A DNA stretch of 64,000 nt from Temnothorax longispinosus (lineage: Eukaryota > Arthropoda > Insecta > Hymenoptera > Formicidae), in assembly GCF_030848805.1 (NCBI RefSeq), contig NC_092368.1:12516856-12580855 (forward strand), in the 5' to 3' direction. The position numbers and the translations under genes were made by a program. Shown here piece after piece: positions 45,030 to 57,303 of this stretch (within the stretch, counting starts at the first letter, position 1; each line of letters opens with the position of its first letter). The notes under the pieces are model-generated. The model saw nothing but the letters and a program-made list of their open reading frames with translations. It had not been told where the DNA came from and ran no database searches.

Positions 45030-45515
45030 TATAATATGCAACTTTCCATAATTCCGAAAGCAAAGTGCAGATTAACAAATATATTTAATATATTAATAAA
45101 TATGTCACTAAAATCTTCAGCACTCGGAGAATACATATATCTCTTCTCGCAGTTTAATATACATCCTTGGTTTCTGTAAACAAGTCAGCGCAGCTTTGTT
45201 TCAGAAGCCCGAGACGCTAGTCGAGATGCGGTAAAAGCAATGCAAAATCATAGAAGCGCACTTATTCTGTCGTAATTACTTGACGTATCTTACAGCGGCA
45301 AATTTCCGAATTGATGAAAAATGAAATTCATGTAAAGTAATAGCCGTACGTGCAAATGGTGTAAATACTTCTATACACGACAACCTTCTTTACATGCAAA
45401 AAATTTCAAGAAAGTATAGGAAAATTTAGAGAGCAAAGAATAAAACTATACGCAGAAGTAAATATTTCCATCAAGTATGGGACTTTTGAGAGCGCGTTTT
45501 ACTATGTTAATTTAA

Positions 45516-46015
45516 GGGGATGCTGGAGCCGTAGCCGAACTCGATCGGCGTCGGTAAAGAAGACCGGCGAACTATATCTGTCCTTGTATAGACAAAGATA
45601 TAGACAAGGATAGCACGCTACATTGCACGCACACATACGCACGATGCACACCGACATTATACTTTTATATTACGCTTCCAAATCTTGATTTGAGGGGTTT
45701 ATCGATGTTTTTCTTGTTGTGCAATTCGGGGAAACTTGTTTTCGCGTTCGTACCAATGGTATATCTCTTATATGAAATACATCTTGTGACGAGCTGACAG
45801 CTCGCCGCAACTCGAGACGCCATATTGGGATAAGAGTAGGATAAGGAAATCTGTACTTCCGTAATTTTTTCTCGTTTTCTATATAAAATCGGAGTTTCCC
45901 CGAATCATTAATGTATGTACTGCAATTCTGGAGAAGAATTTTTAATTCTGTCAAATTAATACGACGCTACGTGCCGACAAAAAATGCCGGTAAAACAGAC
46001 GGCTCCAGCATCCCC
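45516..46015. mobile_element. TTAA-delimited MITE 12 (GGGGATGCTGGAGCCG ends)
   Basis: TTAA lies at 45512-45515 and 46016-46019. Ends are GGGGATGCTGGAGCCGT / ACGGCTCCAGCATCCCC. 500 bp; the arms are short and the interior (TAGACAAAGATATAGACAAGG, open - frame 45670-45954) is not recognised. Upstream 45030-45511 is featureless AT-rich DNA. Confidence 0.75.
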
Positions 46016-47101
46016 TTAAGGGTCGACAGGAGTAACACTACCGACCTCTGTCGGGTTGCTTAGCTGCGAGTCCGTATTTTATTTATTATAAATTTTTTAA
46101 GAGCCAAAATGGAAAATCCGGCTCTGTACCATCTTGCGCGGCTGATCTTACTGATTAAAACGAGCATAAGTGAAATGAGATTCGTTAATTAATTTGGCTA
46201 AAATTTGGGAAAACCGTTCCTAAGCAACTTTGCAGCTCTAAGCAAGCTTATTATTTATTATTTATTATTATTATTATTTATTTATTATTTATTATTTATT
46301 TTTAATTTTTTAAATTAAATTATTAATTTATTAAGTTATTAATTTTTTTTATTTTTTTTTCTTAAATTAATAGCATGTAAATGCAAATCAAATTGCACCG
46401 GGTCATGTGGCTGCAAAAAGGCAGGGTTAAGATGTTCTGACCTCTGTGCTAATTGCAAACAGAACGGCTGCCTAAATATGTTCGTATCTGACGAAATGAG
46501 CGATTCCGAATCGGATGAAGACTATTCAAATAGTGCAAATGAAGAAGAAGAAGAAGAAGACTAACAACTAATTTCCATCGTATCTCTTCTATGGCGGTTA
46601 TAAATTATTTAAATATTCGGATTTCCTCGATTTTTCACTGTACAGAAATGAATAAAACACGAAATTGTTCGTAATTATATTATCTACAACTTTTATTTAA
46701 AACATTTTTCGATTCAAAAGTCCATTTTCGAGATATTAGCGAAAAATGCGCGACGCACATACGCGTTTTCGTTGCGTCGCAAAACTACTGGTGTTTAAAA
46801 AAATTCTATCTCTGCTCCATTTGGTCGTACAGACTTGAATAAAAAATGAAATTGTGCGGAATTTTGTAAGCTACAATTTTGATATCTACATAAATATCCG
46901 TAAAGTTGATATTTTCCGAGTTATTTGCGAAAAACTAATTTTTTGGACCTTTTGGACCTTCCCCTGCCCGCAACGTAGCGTCTACACGTAAGGACTTTTA
47001 ATATGTTGAATAGTATCCTAAAACAAGCCGTTTACAAAGTTTCAGCCCAGTCAGTATTATTTCCTCCAAATCGACAAATTTCGAGTCATTTTACTGGGCT
47101 A
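46016..47101 (+). mobile_element. XPG/CXC-type element remnant D, right end at 47101
   Basis: The right terminus TTTTACTGGGCTA at 47101 and the preceding ~400 bp (GTTTACAAAGTTTCAGCCCA, ACGTAGCGTCTACACG, TTGTAAGCTACAATTTT) match the arms of 58914-59971. The element contains a CXC exon at 46374-46564. A left end was not found. A (TTATTATTTATT)n microsatellite lies at 46247-46330. Confidence 0.65.
46374..46564 (+). pseudogene. CXC-domain terminal exon, element D
   Basis: After acceptor AAATTAATAG the frame reads CKCKSNCTGSCGCKKAGLRC then CANCKQNGCLN, a CXC/tesmin-like domain. An acidic tail SDSESDEDYSNSANEEEEEE ends in a stop. It is like the exon in element C but clearly diverged. No upstream exon is present, so this is the 3' end of a lost gene. 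Confidence 0.75.
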
Positions 47102-47880
47102 ATACACCATGCATAGGTAAATGTTTATATTTTAATGCATGTATGTGCACTTTTAAATGAATGTACCCCGATAGTAAAAGATGTGTAATATTATGTGACA
47201 AAATTTGGATAAAATTGTGAATGCTGCAATTATTGTCCAATATTTGCCCAGTTTTCCTATCTGGTTACATAATATATCTAAAGATAATATTGAATGAAAG
47301 TACAATATTAATGCTGTATATATATATAAATGTATATTATGCACTGCAAATTTTCCAGATGATGGGCCATCTTCAACTAATAATGATCCTTCTACAGAAT
47401 CGCACATTATACCGGATACATCATTTTCAACTAATAATAATGATCCTTCTACAGAATCGCACATTATACCGGATGCATCATCTTCAACTAATAATGATCC
47501 TTCTACAGAATCGCACGCATTATACCCGATGCACCATGTTCTGTAGATTTCTCAAGAACAAGTAAAATAATTAATTTTTAATCAACTCTCAGTATCTTAA
47601 TATTGTAATGTATTTTTAATTGCTTTAAATGTTATTATAGAATTGACACGTCCAATACCAGAACATTCGATTGACATTGAAAAACAAGAATTACTTGGAA
47701 AAATACAATTACTACGTAAGAAAAACTACAAGGTTAAAGCGAAAATAAAGCAACAAGAAGAAGGTCAATTTTTATATAAACTTAAGTGGAGCAGTTGTAC
47801 GAACGGTTATAAATAGGCATCGCATACGATGCGAAACGTGCAAATCGGCTTTATTGAAATCTACTTCGTGTGATATTTCT

Positions 47881-50862
47881 GTGTCTGTGAAGTTAGCATA
47901 TCATTTTCCAGCAGATCAAAAATAAAAGGCAGTTCTTGTCGCATGCAGTCGAGTTCTATAGTTCCTGATACTTTTTAGTAATAGTTCTGGTGATTTTACC
48001 CAAAAAACAGTCGATCGAAAAAATGATCTGCTAACTTCCCGTAGCAGATCATTTTCTAGCAAATCAAAAATAAAAAAGAGTTCTTGTCGCATGCAGTCGA
48101 GTTCTATAGTTCCTGATACTTTTTAATAATAGTTCTGTTGATTTTGCCAAAAAAAGTCCATTGAAAAAATTATCTGCTAATTTTCCAAAATCTCGGAGTT
48201 CCGGTTTATTTAAAATATTTTTCGAATAGTTCTGAGCATACTGAAGCATTTTCTAAAAAGTTCTCGACATTAGCAATGTTGTACGATTGTTTAAAAAATT
48301 AATACCGCCCAAAAACCGAGTACTTAGAAAGAATAGTGTGATATGCTGTACGAAATGTCGCAGTTCCGGTTTATCTAAAATATTTCTTGAATAGTTCTGA
48401 ACATACTAAAGCATTTTCTAAAAAGTTCCTGACCCTGGCAATGTCGTATGATTGTTTAAAAAATTAATACCGCTTGAAAACAATCATTGCCAGGGTTTGG
48501 AACTTTTTAGAAAATGCTTTAGTATGTTCAGAATTATTCGAAAAATATTTTAGATAAACCGGAACTGCGACATTTTGTACAGCATATCACACTATTCTCT
48601 CTAAGTACTCGGTTTTTGGGCGGTATTAATTTTTTAAACAATCGTACAACATTGCTAATGTCGGGAACTCTTTAGAAAATGCTTTAGTATGTTCAGAACT
48701 ATTCGGGAAATATTTTAGATAAACCGGAACTGCGACATTTCGTACAGCATATCACCCTATTCTCTCTAAATACTCGGTTTTCAAACGGTATTAATTTTTT
48801 AAACAATCATACGACATTGCCAGGGTCGGGAACTCTTTGGAAAATGCTTTAGTATGTTCAGAACTATTCGAGAAATATTTTAGATAAACCGGAACTGCGA
48901 CATTTCGTACAGCATATCACCCTATTCTCTCTAAATACTCGGTTTTCGAGCGGTATTAATTTTTTAAACAATCATACGACATTGCCAGGGTCGGGAACTC
49001 TTTAGAAAATGCTTTAGTATGTTCAGAACTATTCGGGAAATATTTTAGATAAACCGGAACTGCGACATTTCGTACAGCATATCACCCTATTCTCTCTAAA
49101 TACTCGGTTTTCAAACGGTATTAATTTTTTAAACAATCATACGACATTGCCAGGGTCGGGAACTCTTTGGAAAATGCTTTAGTATGTTCAGAACTATTCG
49201 AGAAATATTTTAGATAAACCGGAACTGCGACATTTCGTACAGCATATCACCCTATTCTCTCTAAATACTCGGTTTTCAAGCGGTATTAATTTTTTAAACA
49301 ATCATACGACATTGCCAGGGTCGGGAACTCTTTGGAAAATGCTTTAGTATGTTCAGAACTATTCGAGAAATATTTTAGATAAACCGGAACTGCGACATTT
49401 CGTACAGCATATCACCCTATTCTCTCTAAATACTCGGTTTTCGAGCGGTATTAATTTTTTAAACAATCATACGACATTGCCAGGGTCGGGAACTCTTTAG
49501 AAAATGCTTTAGTATGTTTAGAACTATTCGAGAAATATTTAAGATAAACCGGAACTGCGACATTTCGTACAGCATATCATCCAATTCTCTCTAAATACTC
49601 GGTTTTCGAGCGGTATTAATTTTTTAAACAATCGTACAACATTGCTAATGTCGGGAACTCTTTAGAAAATGCTTTAGTATGTTCAGAACTATTCGGGAAA
49701 TATTTTAGATAAACCGGAACTGCGACATTTCGTACAGCATATCACCCTATTCTCTCTAAATACTCGGTTTTCGAGCGGTATTAATTTTTTAAACAATCGT
49801 ACAACATTGCTAATGTCGGGAACTCTTTAGAAAATGCTTTAGTATGTTCAGAACTATTCGGGAAATATTTTAGATAAACCGGAACTGCGACATTTCGTAC
49901 AGCATATCATCCAATTCTCTCTAAATACTCGGTTTTCGAGCGGTATTAATTTTTTAAACAATCGTACAACATTGCTAATGTCGGGAACTCTTTAGAAAAT
50001 GCTTTAGTATGTTCAGAACTATTCGGGAAATATTTTAGATAAACCGGAACTGCGACATTTCGTACAGCATATCACCCTATTCTCTCTAAATACTCGGTTT
50101 TCGAGCGGTATTAATTTTTTAAACAATCGTACAACATTGCTAATGTCGGGAACTCTTTAGAAAATGCTTCAGTATGCTCAGAACTATTCGAAAAATATTT
50201 TAAATAAACCGGAACTGCGACATTTCGTACAGCATATCACCCTATTCTCTCTAAATACTCGGTTTTCGAGCGGTATTAATTTTTTAAACAATCATACGAC
50301 ATTGCCAGGGTCGGGAACTCTTTGGAAAATGCTTTAGTATGTTCAGAACTATTCGAGAAATATTTTAGATAAACCGGAACTGCGACATTTCGTACAGCAT
50401 ATCACCCTATTCTCTCTAAATACTCGGTTTTCGAGCGGTATTAATTTTTTAAACAATCGTACAACATTGCTAATGTCGAGAACTTTTTAGAAAATGCTTC
50501 AGTATGCTCAGAACTATTCGAAAAATATTTTAAATAAACCGGAACTCCGAGATTTTGGAAAATTAGCAGATAATTTTTTCAATGGACTTTTTTTGGCAAA
50601 ATCAACAGAACTATTATTAAAAAGTATCAGGAACTATAGAACTCGACTGCATGCGACAAGAACTCTTTTTTATTTTTGATTTGCTAGAAAATGATCTGCT
50701 ACGGGAAGTTAGCAGATCATTTTTTCGATCGACTGTTTTTTGGGTAAAATCACCAGAACTATTACTAAAAAGTATCAGGAACTATAGAACTCGACTGCAT
50801 GCGACAAGAACTGCCTTTTATTTTTGATCTGCTGGAAAATGATATGCCAACTTCACAGACAC
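47881..50862. mobile_element. Fold-back element with 165-bp tandem array, 9-bp duplication GATATTTCT
   Basis: GATATTTCT lies at 47872-47880 and 50863-50871. Ends are GTGTCTGTGAAGTTAGCATA / TATGCCAACTTCACAGACAC with few mismatches. Arms (47881-48485 and 50470-50862) are nearly identical, so the same small open frame appears at 48064-48249 (-) and 50494-50679 (+) and should not be taken for a gene. The middle is a 165-bp satellite-like array. Confidence 0.85.
48496..50640. repeat. Tandem array, about 13 units of 165 bp
   Basis: Units begin near TCGGGAACTCTTTAGAAAA at 48661, 48826, 48991, 49156, 49321, 49486, 49651, 49816, 49981, 50146, 50311 and 50476, with a variant at 48496. Two haplotypes differ at the junction: CATACGACATTGCCAGGG and CGTACAACATTGCTAATG. 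They occur in blocks rather than at random. Two inverted units lie in the left arm (48190-48480). Confidence 0.9.
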
Positions 50863-51081
50863 GATATTTCTCGTGTACAGGTTCTCACTGATCTAAGCAA
50901 TTACTCTCGACCAGACACTTTTGACAAATATTCAGAGCTAATATTTTGTAGCGAATTGGTTTATTGTTTTTTACAAAATGCAGAGTTCATATTTCGAGAA
51001 CGTGAAGAAGAAATTCTGTCAGGTGTAGTTACATTATCTGAAATGTTAGAAACGTTGCTGCCGCTTTGTATTACATACTAA

Positions 51082-51707
51082 TTTCCACTGTGCCATTCTG
51101 TTGGAAAGCATATATCTTGAAAGCATATCTTTTTTCACGCATTTATTTCATCGTGCGTAAATTTAACAATACAATAGTTCGTAATAAATCTTCGAAGTGT
51201 GGAAGCAAGAGCGTTGGCATGAGAAATGCTGTAAACAAGTAATTACACTTGTGATAACATATAATGTGATAAACATTAAATATAAGTACAAATATATATA
51301 TAAACATACCAAAGACACAACATAAGTACAAAGATACAATATAATTTATATGATTCAAGATAAAATTATAAAATTTCAAGACTTTTTTTATTTCATTATC
51401 CTGAATATCATACAGAGTGCATTAAAAATATAATAATTACTGCGTTTCAATATTCACTGCAAATAGATATATATACCACAAAACAAATTTATAATACATT
51501 TATATATGTTACGTATACTATAAATGTTCCATATTGGCAGTGAGCGGAAAACGGTTTACATGTCTCGTTCAAATTTTTCGCGCCCTTTTAGTACCAACAT
51601 AGCGTTTTCGATTTGCGACTCAAACCGACTCGGGTCGCATCATGTATACAGGATTCTAGCATCATTGACGTGGAATACATACATATCTATGTATGTATTC
51701 CACGTCA
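51082..51707. mobile_element. AT-rich spacer and left half of a hairpin MITE (GACTCG arms)
   Basis: 51082-51560 is AT-rich with no gene. From about 51590 the sequence GCGTTTTCGATTTGCGACTC ... CGACTCGGGTCGCATCA pairs with 58693-58745. The hairpin centre is the perfect 20+20-bp palindrome 51666-51707 (TGACGTGGAATACATACATA and its complement, 2-nt loop). The Harbinger element inserted in its right arm at TCA. The far end carries the AGGGTGCGTTCGGGGAGACG terminus (58757-58782). Confidence 0.65.
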
Positions 51708-51980
51708 CCTAGTTTACATCGTGCATTTGATACGCGTATCAGGTACTATATTTGTACCAAATTCGTACTAAATATTTAGTACGCACGATGTAAACACTGC
51801 CGAATCAATTTGGTACGAGCGTATTAAATAGGAGTATCGTACTAAACTGATACGCGTACCAAATGATACAAATAACGATGTAAACGCATGAAACTCAGTT
51901 TGGAGGGAATTTAGTATTGAGCATAACCTCAATGCTAAAAACCGGTTACTTATGACTTGTAGCTCTGTAATTACGTAAAA

Positions 51981-53730
51981 ATGTCTTGTAAAAAAGGATT
52001 GAATTGGGGAGAGGAAGAAACCCGAACATTTTTAGAGTTATGTACTGACAGACAAATAATTGCATTAATGGACGGAAAAAAACATAAACATGTAGATATT
52101 TTCAACTTATTAGTAGAAGATATGGAAAAAAAAGGTTTTTCTAAAACGGCCCAACAGATGAAATTGAAGTTAAAAAATTTAAAACTAGCTTATTATAAAT
52201 GTAAACGTGAAAATAATGTTAGTGGTGCAGCAAAAAAAACCTGTCCATTTTATGAACAATTAGACATTTTGTATAGTACTCGGCCAAATGTGCAAGTTCT
52301 TAATGATTCTTCAGGAATCGACACTGCTAATGTTCAAAATGAATCATGTAAGTATCATAATTAATTTATATATAAATGAAATTAGCTAATTTATGTGAAA
52401 TGCTTTAAATTCTTGAATTTTTTATCTTTGAATTTGTACTCAAAGCCTAGATGATACAAAGTACATCTTTTTCTGTTTCAAAATCTGTAATAAAAACTAA
52501 TAAATAAAAGAAAGTAAAACATAAAACTTAGTTAACGTAGTATAACATCCACTCAGAATCCTACTCCTGAAACGTTCGATAGTGTACATACATAATCATT
52601 ATTAAAATAAAGAAATAATTAATTGAATATGATTTCAGCATGTGAATATACAGAGGATTGTTCAACTATAAATGACAGTGACATCCCAGAAGAAAGCGAG
52701 TCTAGTTCAACTATCAGCAATGAACCTCCTAGAAAAAAGAAACGTGGATTGCTTTCAGGTATAGCGCTATTAAATAATATCAGATGTTTCTGGTCAATTA
52801 GCTGCAATTTTAATGTAATACCAACTTTAAATGTATAATGTACATACATATATCGTTGATAAAATTCTACATCATATAATATATATAGATTATTGTACAT
52901 CAATGTTATGTAATATTGATATTAGCAGATAAATATAAGTATTAATATAGTTATAACAACATTACAGGTAGAAAAAGCTACGAAACTATTCTAGACAAGT
53001 ATACAGAGAATCTGATGCTATCACAACTACAACTTTTATCAGATATTATTGTAAAACAAAATGACATGCAGAAAGAGATGATAAAAGTTGAAATGGAAAA
53101 CCAAAGATTATGGGAGAAATAAAACGAAATAATAGAGAAGGAGCATGCATTTCAAAGAGAACAGATGCAATCTTTTGTGCAAGCGTTGCAAGTAATAAAT
53201 TCTCAAGCTTCTCCATCAAATTATGGAATGCCACAAAATTTTCTTATGTCTCAAAATTATGGAATATCAACAAACTATAAGTTGCCACAAAATGTCAAAA
53301 TTATTCCAGTATGTTTATAATAAAATTAGTCCTGTGTTAAGCGACATTTGCGTAAGCAGCATCCGCAAACTTGACAAATTTAATCGTAAAGATTGAGGAA
53401 GGAATTGGTTAATTCCGTTAAATCTGACAAAATTGACCGTTTCTCTTCTAAACCATTACAGTTGAATTCGTTAAGTTTACGGATATAAATCACGTTTTAT
53501 AGTAATATATATTAATTACTTACATAATATAACATCTTGTTTAATAGATAAAAGAAGGAAGTATCATTGGGTCAAGCCAAATAAATAAATCAATGGCGTC
53601 AACATCCACATCTTCTACCAATAGACCAATGGCGTCAACATCCACATCTTCTACCAATAGACCAATGGTGTCAACATTCACATCTTCTACCATTACTGAG
53701 GAGAACAACAACGACAATTCAAAGGCATGA
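51981..53730 (+). pseudogene. Harbinger Myb/SANT-like protein, one premature stop
   Basis: Exons are 51981-52347, 52639-52758, 52968-53308 and 53548-53730 with GT/AG borders. The N-terminus is a trihelix Myb/SANT-type fold (LNWGEEETRTFLELCTDRQI, FNLLVEDMEKKGFSKTAQQM, KLKLKNLKLAYYKCKRENN). These proteins bind transposon ends and carry the nuclease into the nucleus. A basic PRKKKRG patch (likely nuclear signal) follows in exon 2, a coiled coil in exon 3 and a Ser/Thr-rich tail in exon 4. The tail comes from three 36-bp tandem repeats (MASTSTSSTNRP). A TAA at 53120-53122 interrupts exon 3 in frame. The start at 51981 is the first ATG ahead of the Myb fold. Confidence 0.75.
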
Positions 53731-54491
53731 AAATTTTTTGAAACATACTGAGCAATACAAAAATAAAAGTATATATAAGTGGATATATTATATGAACAAA
53801 AAAGTGTTATAAAACATGTTAAGTTTAAAATTTTAATGTACTGAAACCAAAGAATAAGGGAACGGTACCAATACCCGAACATGTACCTATATCCGAATAC
53901 CTTTATTATTTATAATTATAACGCGAGTTAAATTCAAAGATAAAAGTATTTTTTCTTGTAGTTTGAAACTTCAGTTATAATATCCAAACGTTTATTTTCA
54001 TGAATTTATATTTTTTTAAAGGTATCCAGACACAGATACGTGTTCGGGTATTGGTACATTTCCTATGCTTAAGTGTTCGGGTATTGGTACCTTTCCCTTA
54101 TACATATAACTATATATAATTATAAGTAGGCATAAGATAACTATAAGTAAGAATATAAGTATATATTATAAGATGAACCAAAGTGTTATAAAATATATTT
54201 AGTTTAAAATTTAATAACTAATGTACTGTGAAATCAAAGTATTATAAATATTAAGTTTAGTACAAGACATTTAGATACAATAAGGTAAAATGTTATTAAA
54301 ATTTAAACCTGTTCAAATGCATATAAAAAATATTAAATAATATAAAAAATGTTACATAAATAAATAGAAGTATTGATTAATATTTAATTTATTATATATA
54401 CATATACACATATTTATTAATACACATTAGCTAAGAGTAGAACTTCAACAGACAAAGTAATTCCGTTTTATAATACTTCAAAGACAATTGT

Positions 54492-54996
54492 TTATCTTAA
54501 TAGTGTTTTTCGAAGAGGAAAGTTTGCGGCTAAGTAATCTTTTAGACATTCTCGTATAATAGTAGAACGTATATTGTCTCGTTCACAATTTATTTGTTGT
54601 CTTGGTTGTACAAATACTTCATCTAATTCAATAACCGGTTGCAACCACTCTTGAAGAAATCTGTCTTTATTGTCTTCACAAAAATTGTGCAGCACACAAC
54701 ATGCAACTATAACTTGAGGTACAAATTTATAGTTACAATCCACTTTTTTCTGTAATATTCTCCATCTAGCTTTCAGTCTTCCAAATGCCATTTCCACTGA
54801 AACCCTTGCGGAATTGAGGTAGACATTAAATGATTCTTCTTCAGGTGAAAGAGAACCAGAATAACTCTTCATTAACCATGGCAGAAGTGGATAGGCTGGA
54901 TCTCCAACTATCATGAAAAGTATTCCTTGGCCGTTTACATGTTTTTCCATCTATAACAAAATGAAAGTTAAAAAAAAATAAATCAGTCTCATATAT

Positions 54997-55051
<55 letters not shown>

Positions 55052-57167
55052 TATACAAACATATAAAATTAATAACAAATATGACAAATAGTTTACAGTT
55101 ATTTAAATTGAATTATATATTATTATCTACAATTTATCAGTTCCAAAATGTACAGATAAGAAAAAAAATTTATATCGATATGAGTAGACTTGTCAAAATA
55201 GGCACTAAGTGAAATAATCAGTCAAAATTCATTTCAAAGTCGATTCTACTGACAAGAATCAAATACATAATTTATAAATAACAAAGATAAAAACCTGTGG
55301 TATTATTTCTTGTGAGTGTTTGTATAATGTACTATCTTTGAAAACTGCAGCATCATGAACACTACCAGGGTGCTTGGCAAAGACATTACGAAATCTGTAA
55401 ATAATATTGTAAATGTAAATAGACAGTTATTTGTATATATTTTCAGAATAGACATTTTCTTATTAATATGTATATTTGTATCATATCTTTCAATTACCTT
55501 CCATTATGATCAACTATTGCTTGAACATTGTAAGATGCCCATCCTTTTCTATTTACAAAATCTCTATAACCTTCTTCTGGTACTGTAATAGGTATATGTG
55601 TTCCATCGATGCAACCAAGTATTTGAGGGATATGAGAGATGTTTTCAAATTGCATTGCAATATATTTAGCTTCATCTTGATTTGGCATATTAACCCTTCG
55701 CCCGTAATCTGGGTCGTAAATGGCACAAGCCGAAATTCAAAATAGAATACCGCCGAAATGAAAAAGGGGGGGGGCTTGCTTTTCCTCGTAAAAAAAGTAG
55801 GTAGTGGGGAGAACTCATGCCCAAAGTTTCGTTGGAATTCGCCAGTGTCACAGTGTGCTTGACCAGCAGCGAGTCAAAGTGCGTCCAGTGCCAATATTGA
55901 CCCTGATTACGGACAGTGCCAGACTTTCGTGCAAGGAAGTAAAATTAATTTAACGTCATTTTCATATTACTACAGTTATTTTTAACTTATATAAGTGATA
56001 TTTTTTTATGATTGTGTATATTATATATATATATATAACCTCAAAATGTGAGTGGATGAAAACACGTGTAAAAAGAAATTACATGTACTTTCAGAGTACA
56101 ATGGATGATCAAGCGACAAATATCAGATATTATTTACGAGAAAGACGATTTTATATGATTTTTTAATAAAATAATGTAAAAATTACGCTAAAAATCTTAT
56201 TTTTCTTTAACTCAAAAAACGCCATTTCCAATCCTCAGAATAATTATACTTTTTAAAAATGACCCATATACAGAATTTTTTTCTTGAAAGTACACATATT
56301 TAACTATAAAACCTCGTTGGAATTTTTTATTTTGATTTAAAATTCAATGAGATATGATTTTTTTAATAAAAATGGATTTTTATGAATTTTTTGCATAAAG
56401 AATTATTTATAAACAATTTATTTTATAATGAATCGCTAAATAAACTTTGGGATTATAAAATAGGATAGTATACAAGTATTACAGAATTTTTTCAGATTTT
56501 TTGAACACTATTTACTAGGTCAAAATAACGACAGGACATTTACGACCCAGATTACGGACGATGCCAGTCAAATTATAGTTTACGGGCGAAGGGTTAATAT
56601 AAGCGGGAGCTAAAACTTCATTAATTGCTTTCACAACTCTGTAAAGGTATTTTTTCACTGTTGACTTATGTACACCAAATACATTTCCAACTACTCTGTA
56701 TTCAGAACAACTAGCAACTTTATACAAAGCTATAGCAAGTTGTTTTTTTACAGATACAGGCTCCCTCTAGCTTTCAAAAGTTGCATTTTTGGTTTTAATG
56801 CATCTTCCAGTAAATCACGCAATTTTAAAAAATTCATTTTTGACATTCGAAAACTTTCGACCCATTCAGAATCAGTATATTCATTTAATACAATAGAGTC
56901 CCAAAATTCGTAACTTCTTTTTTTCATCCATATTCTTCTGTATTGTATGCCTGTCGTAATTAGTTGTGGAGGTATCGGATTGTTTATTATTACTTTCCAC
57001 ATAAAAATTAAATTAAATTTTTGTTCCAAACATAACCTTAGTAGACGTTGTAATAAGGCTCGCCGTTTTGCTCTTATTATTAGCATCATGCGTCTTCTTC
57101 GAGTATATTGTAAATTTTGAAACATAAAAAACCTGGCCATACACTTTGACACACTATTATTATTCAT
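54492..57167 (-). pseudogene. Harbinger DDE nuclease, interrupted
   Basis: Reading leftwards: 57167-56748 is the N-terminal part (FWDSIVLNEYTDSEWVESFR, RDLLEDALKPKM). A 1- or 2-bp frameshift near 56758 leads to PVSVKKQLAIALYKVASC and the HTH-like VVGNVFGVHKSTVKKYLYRV down to 56598. The insertion 55694-56593 follows, then 55690-55498 with the first catalytic Asp (LGCIDGTHIPITV), 55394-55295, and 54950-54492 with the second Asp (IVGDPAYPLLPWLMK) and Glu (VEMAFGRLKARWRIL). Introns have GT/AG borders. Across the TTAA site the frame joins exactly, so only the frameshift and the insertion disable it. The spacer 53731-54491 is AT-rich and empty. Confidence 0.85.
55694..56593. mobile_element. piggyBac-like MITE (TTAA, CCCTTCGCCCGTAA ends)
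   Basis: TTAA lies at 55690-55693 and 56594-56597. The 14-bp ends CCCTTCGCCCGTAA / TTACGGGCGAAGGG are perfect. Subterminal TCTGGGTCGTAAATGGCAC pairs with GACATTTACGACCCAGA. A GATTACGGACAGTGCC / GATTACGGACGATGCC motif recurs at about 55906 and 56551. 900 bp, no gene. Confidence 0.9.
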
Positions 57168-57303
57168 ATTTTCTTGTTTTCATTCAACTAAATGCTACAT
57201 CACTTACGAAATAAACTTAATTTGCTATTCTCAATACCACCAGTAGGAGGCAATCAACATGAATTAAATTCGTATTATTTTTTTCCCTTAGTACATGCTT
57301 AGG

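Larger units (their letters stand above)
47359..51081 (+). pseudogene. P/THAP-type transposase remnant split by a fold-back
   Basis: The first coding exon (from 47359) has three ~48-bp tandem units encoding SSTNNDPSTESHIIPDA and a 2-bp frameshift near 47515. A second exon (47641-) gives a Lys-rich coiled coil (KQELLGKIQLLRKKNYKVKA). A segment to 47880 reads GAVVRTVINRHRIRCETCKS, which resembles the GY..C-x2-C block of P-type transposases. The fold-back 47881-50862 follows. Across its 9-bp duplication the frame continues as VQVLTDLSNYSRPDTF and SELVYCFLQNAEFIF to a stop at 51081. The RNase-H-like core is absent. Family assignment is moderate. Confidence 0.5.

Noticed and set aside
48064..48249. 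Identical 61-residue open frames here (-) and at 50494-50679 (+)
   Set aside because: They are the two arms of one fold-back element; identity reflects the palindrome, not a conserved gene.
48496..50640. Possible CRISPR-like repeat-spacer array
   Set aside because: Units are contiguous 165-bp tandem copies without spacers, in a eukaryotic transposon.
53541..53882. - strand 113-residue frame with VEDVDVDAIGLL repeats
   Set aside because: Antisense of the 36-bp tandem repeat in the last exon of the Harbinger Myb-like gene.
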